The notes under the pieces were generated by a model that did not search any database, had not been told where the DNA came from, and saw only the letters and a program-made list of their open reading frames with translations. A stretch of 64,000 nucleotides of DNA, from assembly GCA_021324115.1 (NCBI GenBank), contig JAJPJS010000025.1, positions 326,343 through 390,342 of the forward strand. Direction: 5' to 3'. The DNA is from Nitrososphaerota archaeon. GTDB taxonomy: Archaea; Thermoproteota; Nitrososphaeria; Conexivisphaerales; DTJL01. This document shows, one piece after another, positions 58,292 through 64,000 of this stretch (position 1 is its first letter; each line of letters begins with the position of its first letter). The translations under genes were made by a program, and so were the position numbers.

Positions 58292-60694
58292 CTAGAGTAC
58301 TTCGGCTTGCCTGCGCCTTATGATTATCAGCACAAGCAAGGCGGCGACCACTATTATTGCCACTATGATGAGAACGTATGGGAAGGAGAACAGCGTCTGA
58401 ATGAATGAAGGCTTTTTCACCGGCTGGATGAAGTTGACGTTAATGCTCTGAGTGAGGTGACCTAGCTGAGATGATGTTATCGTCGCTGTCACCGTTGCAG
58501 TGCCTGGCGTACCCGAGTTAAGCTCCGTAGTTGCCACGCCCGACTGCCCAATCACTGATTCAGTTGGGTTCAGAACACCAAGATTGGAGCTCCAAACTAC
58601 GGTGGCGCCCTGGACACCCGTCCCCATAACATCGAGCGACAGTGTGATTTGTACAGGGGTACCAGTTTGTACACCGTTCCCCGACGGTTGTAGTGACAAT
58701 GTGAGCGGGTATGAGGAAACAGTAACAGGCTGCTGCGCAGACTTGAAGCCCGTGGATGACGCGGTGAGCACAGCTGAAGCAGACGTCTTGGGTCCCACCA
58801 GCTGGGGACCGCCGAAGGTGACATATGAGACAGCCTCAGTGCTGCCCGGAAGAATCGTAAATACGAGTGCTTGGCTTAATACTGTGGAGTTGGAAGAAGT
58901 CACGGTAACCTGAATGGGTGAAGTGGCCCTGGCGGGGTTGCCCTGCGAATCCAGCAGTTGAACCACAACAAATGCATCATTACCGAACGGCATATGATAC
59001 GAGTTCGATGGGGCCACGGACAGTCCCAGAGAAACAGCGCCGGGCTGAACCGTAGTCACTGTCGCCGAATCACCAGCATACCCCTGCGATGTGACTGAGA
59101 TGGTGGAGCTACCGGGTGAAAGGGTTGTCGTCACGGTCGTAAGTGCAGCCGTGTATCCAGCGGGTATTGTAACCACTGTAGGAACGGTCGCAACACTCGG
59201 GTTGCTCGATGAAAGCTGTATGGTCTTGTTGACTGGAGCGATTGCGGGATTACCATTCTGGTCAACCAGCCCAACAGCAAGAACCGTGTAGGTACCACCG
59301 TCGGCAGGCAAAGTTATCGAACTTTGCTGTATCTTTATCTTTGATGGTATGAAACCGAATGTATTCACTGGAGCCTGCGCCGACGCCAATCCAGCCGCCT
59401 GCGCAGTGATGGTTGTTACTCCAACAGTATATGTTGATGTGAAATTGGCGGTCGCATAGTTCCGTCCGACCGGTATGGTTATGCTTTGCGTGACAGAACC
59501 TATGTTCAATGATGATGAGGTCAGATTCACCCTTATGTTGGTGGTCGCCACCGCGGGGGCCCCGTTGTTTACGAGTGAAACAAAGACGGCCCTGTAGTTG
59601 TGGCTGTCAGCCAAAACTGGATTGGGAGCGATCGTAACCAACAGACCATTCGCTACCGCGGGGCTCAGTATCTGCAGCGTGGCAGTGCCGGTTTGCAGAT
59701 TCTGCGAGCCCGCCGTTATCGTCACGGAACCGGGCGCAAAGGTTGTGTAATTTGCCATGACACTTATGTTGCCGGCCGGAATGCTTATGGTGGAAGGCAC
59801 ACTCGCCAGCGAACTATTACTGGAAGTGAGGGTTATCGGAATATCCTGTGGAGCGCGCGCTGGATTTCCGGAAAGGTCGGTAAGCGCTACAACAAGTCCA
59901 GAAGTTGAATGGGCTACCGCAACTGGAGGGGTCAGCTCTACCTTGAGGGCAAGGGGTGCAACACCAACGACATTTATCGTTGTCAGGCCAGAGAGGAATC
60001 CTGTCGCGGACGCAGTTACGGTGGATTGGCCGGTTACAAGAGATGTATTATACGCTGCAAGGGCCATCATCGTACCCTTCGAAATGGTAACCGTGTTATG
60101 GGGGAATCCGAGGATAAGCGCATTCGAGGATGAAAGTGTAACTGTGGTGTCACTAACCGCCTTCGCGGGGATGTGATTGCTATCCTCCATCTCCACAATA
60201 AGGGCGCCACTGCTGAGCGGCTCGGCAAGCTGAGATACTGGAACTGGAAAGACCGCAAGCTGAGTCGGGAATCCACTTGGCGGAACTGTCTGGATCACCG
60301 GTTGCTGGGATGGAGGGGTTATACCTACCGAAGACGCTGTGATTGTGGTCGTTCCGGGAATCGTGGTGGTTGTGAAGTTGACCACAACGTACGGCTGACC
60401 CGCGGGGATGGTGATTGATGAGGGTACGGTTCCCACATTTGGCTGCGAGGAAGCAAGGTAAACAGTAGTGCTGTTCTGGAGAATGGCTGGGGAACCTGAA
60501 CCCGTAATAAGCTCAACAACCAACGCCGGATAGGTTCCACCATCAGAAGGCAGCTTGGTCGGTATTGGGGTGACGGAAAGCTGAACCCCACCTGCAGCTG
60601 CATGCCCAACCTCACCGTACGGAACAAAGGAGGCTACAAATCCGAACGTCAGCAGGAAGGCAAATAGAACAAATAGTTTTATGCTACGCAACAA
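58292..60694 (-). CDS. Cell-surface protein with tandem Ig-like repeats
   Basis: An 800-residue secreted protein. A Sec-type signal (LFVLFAFLLTFGFVASFVPYG, about 7-27) is followed by about seven Big2-like Ig repeats of roughly 95 residues, each with 'xSSNxSxASVPstItIPaGxxxv' (e.g. LTSSNSSLASVPSTISIPAG). A single C-terminal helix (YVLIIVAIIVVAALLVLIII) with RRR anchors it. Many N-glycosylation sequons (NFT, NTS, NST) lie on the outside. TTG start with TATA-like TTAAATAATT about 25 bp upstream. Probably a surface layer or adhesive fibre. Confidence 0.87.
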   Translation of the reverse strand: MLRSIKLFVLFAFLLTFGFVASFVPYGEVGHAAAGGVQLSVTPIPTKLPSDGGTYPALVVELITGSGSPAILQNSTTVYLASSQPNVGTVPSSITIPAGQPYVVVNFTTTTIPGTTTITASSVGITPPSQQPVIQTVPPSGFPTQLAVFPVPVSQLAEPLSSGALIVEMEDSNHIPAKAVSDTTVTLSSSNALILGFPHNTVTISKGTMMALAAYNTSLVTGQSTVTASATGFLSGLTTINVVGVAPLALKVELTPPVAVAHSTSGLVVALTDLSGNPARAPQDIPITLTSSNSSLASVPSTISIPAGNISVMANYTTFAPGSVTITAGSQNLQTGTATLQILSPAVANGLLVTIAPNPVLADSHNYRAVFVSLVNNGAPAVATTNIRVNLTSSSLNIGSVTQSITIPVGRNYATANFTSTYTVGVTTITAQAAGLASAQAPVNTFGFIPSKIKIQQSSITLPADGGTYTVLAVGLVDQNGNPAIAPVNKTIQLSSSNPSVATVPTVVTIPAGYTAALTTVTTTLSPGSSTISVTSQGYAGDSATVTTVQPGAVSLGLSVAPSNSYHMPFGNDAFVVVQLLDSQGNPARATSPIQVTVTSSNSTVLSQALVFTILPGSTEAVSYVTFGGPQLVGPKTSASAVLTASSTGFKSAQQPVTVSSYPLTLSLQPSGNGVQTGTPVQITLSLDVMGTGVQGATVVWSSNLGVLNPTESVIGQSGVATTELNSGTPGTATVTATITSSQLGHLTQSINVNFIQPVKKPSFIQTLFSFPYVLIIVAIIVVAALLVLIIIRRRQAEVL

Positions 60695-60891
60695 ACGAAG
60701 CTTATGGCCTAATTATTTAAGGGCTTTGACATGGCGCCGTCTCGTGGTTTAGGTTAAACCTTTCACCAACAATCGTTGACAAGCTTTGTAAAAGGCTTCG
60801 ATCAGCTCAGGCTGACATGAGCTTGAGTGTTCGCATCAGTTCTCCACTATAGCCGCCTTCGGACGGTGCGCCGAGGTTGAATCTGATACAT
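60695..60891. other. Intergenic region
   Basis: About 200 bp between the surface protein (minus) and the DUF35 pair (minus). The left end holds the TATA-like TTAAATAATTAGG of the surface protein. I see no gene and no clear terminator. Confidence 0.5.
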
Positions 60892-61320
60892 TCACTTTGG
60901 AACAAATCCCATCAGGTCGGCGATAGTTCCCTTTCTCTCCTTCGGAGGGGCGAAGGCGGGAATTACGTTTGAACCGATGTTCGCTTCTTTGAGCAGCCTG
61001 TGGACAAGCCCTCCCTTGATGCGAGGGAAGGTCACATAGCAATAGGTTTGTTTCCCACTGTGGGTCAATCCCGCGATCTTTCCTTCCTTTGGTACCTCCA
61101 CGTATTTCTCTATCCTGTGGAAGCACTTTGTGCAGTATGCCTTTGGCGGCAGGAACCTCGTAGAGCAGTTCGTGCACTCGGAAGCATAAATCAGACCCTT
61201 TTTCAGACCTTCCACAAACTTCTGTCCAGATTTGCCAAGAGTGTAGGCATAGGTCAAAGGCAGCTCTTGGTCCCAGTGTCGCGCTCTTGAAACGTCGGTA
61301 AGTCTTTCTCTCAGAGGCAT
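60892..61320 (-). CDS. DUF35 zinc-ribbon/OB-fold protein
   Basis: A 142-residue DUF35 protein: rubredoxin-like ribbon CTNCSTRFLPPKAYCTKC at about 48-65, then an OB-fold (KYVEVPKEGKIAGLTH... RIKGGLVHRLL, VIPAFAPPKERKG). DUF35 proteins join thiolase and HMG-CoA synthase into a channelling complex in archaea. Here no thiolase is next door. It follows the next DUF35 gene by 9 bp, so the two are one operon. Confidence 0.87.
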   Translation of the reverse strand: MPLRERLTDVSRARHWDQELPLTYAYTLGKSGQKFVEGLKKGLIYASECTNCSTRFLPPKAYCTKCFHRIEKYVEVPKEGKIAGLTHSGKQTYCYVTFPRIKGGLVHRLLKEANIGSNVIPAFAPPKERKGTIADLMGFVPK

Positions 61321-61329
61321 GTCGCTCTG

Positions 61330-61842
61330 TCACTCCTTCAGGGGTCGGAAATATTTTATATCCAGTATGCTTCCTGTTCTTTCCTCCGGCGGCTTCCATA
61401 CGGCCTTGACGCGCATGCCAATCTTGACCTTTTTGGGGGCAATCTCATCAACGTAATGCAGGATACCCATCAAGGGAGATGCGCCATCAAGATCGACCAC
61501 GGCTATAGTTATCGGTGTGTTCCTCCTGCTTGCGTCGGCATTGACCCAGCAGATAGAATATGTGTTTATCCTCCCCGTGTCCTTGACTCTCACCCATTCA
61601 TCATTGGGTCTGAAGCAAAATTCACAGTACATGCGGGGAGGCACCACAACCCTCCCGCACTTCACACACCTTCTTCCCCAAATTTCTCCCTGCTTTAGTC
61701 CTTCTAGGAATCTGGTAATCGCAACACCCGATGTATACGAGTATTTCAGTTTCGCCTGATATTCGTAGAATGAATATCTGTTCGATTTTAGATCTTCATG
61801 GGTGATCTCCGTGCCCGGAAGGGAACGAACCTTGGACGACAT
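61330..61842 (-). CDS. DUF35 zinc-ribbon/OB-fold protein
   Basis: A 170-residue DUF35 protein with ribbon CVKCGRVVVPPRMYCEFC (about 59-76) and OB-fold strands (EWVRVKDTGRINTYSICWVN, PITIAVVDLDGASPLMG, GMRVKAVWKPPEERTG). Both zinc pairs are intact. The long helical N terminus (residues 1-50) could dock on a thiolase. Paired with the shorter DUF35 downstream; the two may act with separate thiolases or form a heterodimer for acyl-CoA chemistry. Confidence 0.87.
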   Translation of the reverse strand: MSSKVRSLPGTEITHEDLKSNRYSFYEYQAKLKYSYTSGVAITRFLEGLKQGEIWGRRCVKCGRVVVPPRMYCEFCFRPNDEWVRVKDTGRINTYSICWVNADASRRNTPITIAVVDLDGASPLMGILHYVDEIAPKKVKIGMRVKAVWKPPEERTGSILDIKYFRPLKE

Positions 61843-61984
61843 ATCTAGCTGCCCCTTCTTCTGCAGTGTGTAACCAGACTATTTAAGCAGAAGGTGAGGT
61901 ACCGAAAATTTCCCAAGGACGACCCTATCCAAAAATACAATTTATAAGCGGCTTAAGTAAAGCTCATGGGCATTACCGAGGCGA

Positions 61985-62728
61985 ATGGTGCTGACTGAAG
62001 AAGACAAGAAGGATGTTCAGAAAGAAAATAACGAAGGGCAGGATGAATCTCGCCGTAATTTTCTGAAGACCCTATTCGCGGCGGGCGCCATCGCGACTAT
62101 AGGAGGACTAGGGAGTGTGGGTAGGTACCTGACACCCCAGGTTACATGGGCAAAGGCCTGGCCGGTGTTGAAACTGGTGCCGCTGAGCAGCATCAACCAG
62201 GTGAACATTGATAAGCCTACCACGTTCAACTACCCTCTCATCAACCAGCCCAATTACCTTCTGAAGCTTGGAATCAAGGCCAAGCTCGGAATCGGACCGG
62301 ACGGAGATATCGTTGCGTTCAGCCAGATCTGCCAGCATCTGGGCTGCTATTGGAAGCCGTATCAGGGTGGCAGCCATCCCATATGCACGGCTGCCGGGAA
62401 CTACACATATCCCACTCCATTTGGTTTTTGCTGCTGCCATGGTAGTCACTATGACCTCACGAATGGAGGCGCGCTGCTAGAGAATGATTTTCAGACTCCT
62501 GCGCCTCTCCCGCTCCCACAGGTGATTTTGGATGTGGATTCCAGCGGCAACATAATTGTGAAGGGTATGACTCCTCCAAACATATACGGGTTCGGACCCA
62601 CGCCAAGGCTGCCTGCGAGTGCCAACCCGAAGGATATACCGAACGTGACCCAGGCGGAGCTTCTCGAATACGACACATTCAACGGCACGCTGGTTGACGA
62701 AAACACAATAAACGTTCAGCCGGGGTAG
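61985..62728 (+). CDS. Rieske [2Fe-2S] protein
   Basis: Iron-sulfur subunit of a bc-like quinol oxidoreductase. The N-terminal SRRNFLK twin-arginine motif and hydrophobic segment (LFAAGAIATIGGLGSVGRYL) suggest Tat export with a retained anchor. Cluster box I is CQHLGC (Cys116, His118, Cys121) and box II CCCHGSHYD (Cys149, Cys151, His152), with the loop disulfide Cys121-Cys151. The insertion of 27 residues between boxes resembles SoxL/SoxF-type proteins of acidophiles. Followed after 6 bp by cytochrome b. Length 247 aa. Confidence 0.92.
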   Translation: MVLTEEDKKDVQKENNEGQDESRRNFLKTLFAAGAIATIGGLGSVGRYLTPQVTWAKAWPVLKLVPLSSINQVNIDKPTTFNYPLINQPNYLLKLGIKAKLGIGPDGDIVAFSQICQHLGCYWKPYQGGSHPICTAAGNYTYPTPFGFCCCHGSHYDLTNGGALLENDFQTPAPLPLPQVILDVDSSGNIIVKGMTPPNIYGFGPTPRLPASANPKDIPNVTQAELLEYDTFNGTLVDENTINVQPG

Positions 62729-62734
62729 AGACAA

Positions 62735-64000
62735 GTGGGCGAGAAGAAGAAGGATCCGATTTCCAAGCTTATAGGGTTCATAGATAGCCGTGTCGGTTTT
62801 ACAAACACCTTTCTCAAACCGCTTCCTGTCACGGGCCTGAACCCGTTCGCCTGGCTTGGTGCTCTGGCTGTCCTTGCATTCTTTGCGCAGGGTGCAACCG
62901 GAGTTCTGATGATGCTTTACTATGTGCCAAACCCCGACAGTGCGTATCAGTCCACTACTCAGGTGATGACAAAGATACCCATGGGTTCTGTAATAGAAAC
63001 CTTCCACCTTTACATGGCGTACGCCATGATTCTGATCGTTTTTCTGCATCTCATGAGAAACTACTTCACAAGTGTGGGAAAGAAGCCAAGGGAGCTGATG
63101 TGGGTGGTCGGCTTCGTTATGGGCGTGCTGACCCTTGCACAGGGTTTAACCGGTTACCTCCTACCCTGGTCCGTTCTTTCAAAAGCTGCCACCGACGTCT
63201 TCATAGGAACACTTCAATCCCTGCCCCCCCAGCTTTTCCTTCCAGTCAAGTACCTTCTTGAAGGAACCGGGTCAGATGCCCAGGAGTTGATGCACTTCTA
63301 TGTGTTCCACACCGTGGTCATCCCATTTACGCTTCTGCTGCTTATTGTGCTGAAGCTTTACATGTATGAAATCCACGGCCATGCGGAAACCGGAAGTGTT
63401 GATACAGAAGGCAAGGTGAAGAAGGTGCCTTTCTTCTGGGATGAGACCTGGTATGTGCTGATGATCGGCTCTGCATTCGTCGCAGTGGTTCTTGTCCTGG
63501 CTTCGATATTCCCTCTGAAGCTACCACCTCAGTATTCTGCAGCTGCGGCAGCAAATGTAATCGTTCAGCCGGACTGGTACTTCCTCTGGATCTACCAGGT
63601 GCTGAAGTTCTCTATGTTCGTGGGGGCAAACGAACCGGTCGCACTTGCGGTGGTCACGCTAATCTTCATACTCCTTCTCCTGGTACCATTCATCGACAGA
63701 AACAAGGAAAGAGTGGCGACGCGGAGGCCGATATACACCACGATTGGTGCCATATTCATAGCAGAAGTGATCGTCCTTACGATCTGGGGCTATGCAACGC
63801 CGGGTGTGAATGCACCCACCAGCCAAGTCGTGGAAATAGTGGGGGGCACCGCGCTACTCGTTGGAGCAATATTCCTTCTCTACTTCAAAGCAAGACAGGC
63901 CCTTACGAGGGAGGTTGTCCAGATGCCAACGGTATCCAGTTCAGTCAGATTTTTGAAGATCCCATTCAAACACAGCCGCTACACATTGCTTTTCCTGGTG
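62735..64000 (+). CDS. Cytochrome b of Rieske/b complex, partial (runs off window)
   Basis: Not in the ORF track because no stop occurs before the window end; I read 422 codons from GTG at 62735. The first heme pair FHLYMAYAMILIVFLH has the normal 13-residue spacing. The Qo motif is QPDWYFLW (PDWY, as in many non-mitochondrial forms). In helix D the first His is in YVFHTVVIPF, but the partner His expected 15 positions later is Lys (IVLKLYMY). The N-terminal b and C-terminal helices are fused in one chain. Cotranscribed with the Rieske gene. Confidence 0.92.
   Translation, partial: MGEKKKDPISKLIGFIDSRVGFTNTFLKPLPVTGLNPFAWLGALAVLAFFAQGATGVLMMLYYVPNPDSAYQSTTQVMTKIPMGSVIETFHLYMAYAMILIVFLHLMRNYFTSVGKKPRELMWVVGFVMGVLTLAQGLTGYLLPWSVLSKAATDVFIGTLQSLPPQLFLPVKYLLEGTGSDAQELMHFYVFHTVVIPFTLLLLIVLKLYMYEIHGHAETGSVDTEGKVKKVPFFWDETWYVLMIGSAFVAVVLVLASIFPLKLPPQYSAAAAANVIVQPDWYFLWIYQVLKFSMFVGANEPVALAVVTLIFILLLLVPFIDRNKERVATRRPIYTTIGAIFIAEVIVLTIWGYATPGVNAPTSQVVEIVGGTALLVGAIFLLYFKARQALTREVVQMPTVSSSVRFLKIPFKHSRYTLLFLV

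Noticed and set aside
1-64000. tRNA, rRNA, CRISPR array, IS element
   Set aside because: Scanning by eye I found no T-loop/acceptor pattern, no rRNA segments, no regularly spaced repeats and no transposase-like ORF. Covariance-model tools could still find a tRNA with introns.

Overview
The window reads as archaeal chromosome. Genes are compact and often overlap by 4 bp. Many begin with GTG or TTG about 25-30 nt downstream of TATA-like boxes, which suggests leaderless mRNAs. Family content is archaeal: an Lhr-type helicase, a SoxL-like Rieske protein with cytochrome b, DUF35 zinc-ribbon/OB proteins, an F420-type LLM oxidoreductase, and MCM split into two subunits. The mix fits an aerobic, heterotrophic, possibly acidophilic archaeon. 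Thermoplasmatota is my best guess, but nothing here proves the phylum. I saw no rRNA, tRNA, CRISPR array, IS element or prophage.

Layout. 0-9 kb: a phosphatase, two arcadin-1-like paralogues, a gene-poor stretch (0.9-2.8 kb), an isoaspartyl peptidase operon whose first gene (a 52-residue zinc ribbon) is split by an intein, then DUF1684, cNMP-binding, metallopeptidase, CBS and HEAT-repeat proteins. 9-20 kb: a PadR regulator with a perfect palindrome at its start, a nucleotidyltransferase pair, a VapBC-like pair, heme O synthase, a large RND protein, a LysE exporter, an RNA methyltransferase, a Nudix protein and a PAS histidine kinase. 20-30 kb: the MCM large subunit, then a ureide/purine-like block (AllG/DUF1116, AllF/FdrA plus a 58-residue partner, a three-subunit molybdenum hydroxylase, a cyclase-family hydrolase). 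30-37 kb: a sugar nucleotidyltransferase, a sulfur cluster (TusA-like, SQR, DsrE, DUF1641), a Lut-like pair and a PfkB kinase. 37.5-40.7 kb: a hinge-less mini-SMC, a kleisin-like protein and a MAGE/Nse3-like winged-helix protein in one overlapping operon, the most exciting system here. 40.7-52 kb: Lhr helicase, nucleoside hydrolase, MCM B12 subunit plus epimerase, ROK kinase, LLM oxidoreductase, NCS1 permease and amidase. 52-64 kb: glycosyltransferase, HtrA-like protease, 2-hydroxyacid dehydrogenase, Na+/H+ antiporter, acyl-CoA dehydrogenase, an Ig-repeat surface protein, two DUF35 proteins, and Rieske plus cytochrome b. The cytochrome b runs off the end and is absent from the ORF track.

How the genes fit together. 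Nucleoside hydrolase, NCS1 permease, amidase, molybdenum hydroxylase, AllF/AllG and the cyclase point to nucleobase/ureide use. Acyl-CoA dehydrogenase, MCM and epimerase point to odd- or branched-chain acyl-CoA oxidation. Rieske/cytochrome b, heme O synthase, SQR and the Lut-like proteins point to a quinone-linked respiratory chain. All functions are assigned by reading motifs; no database search was run.
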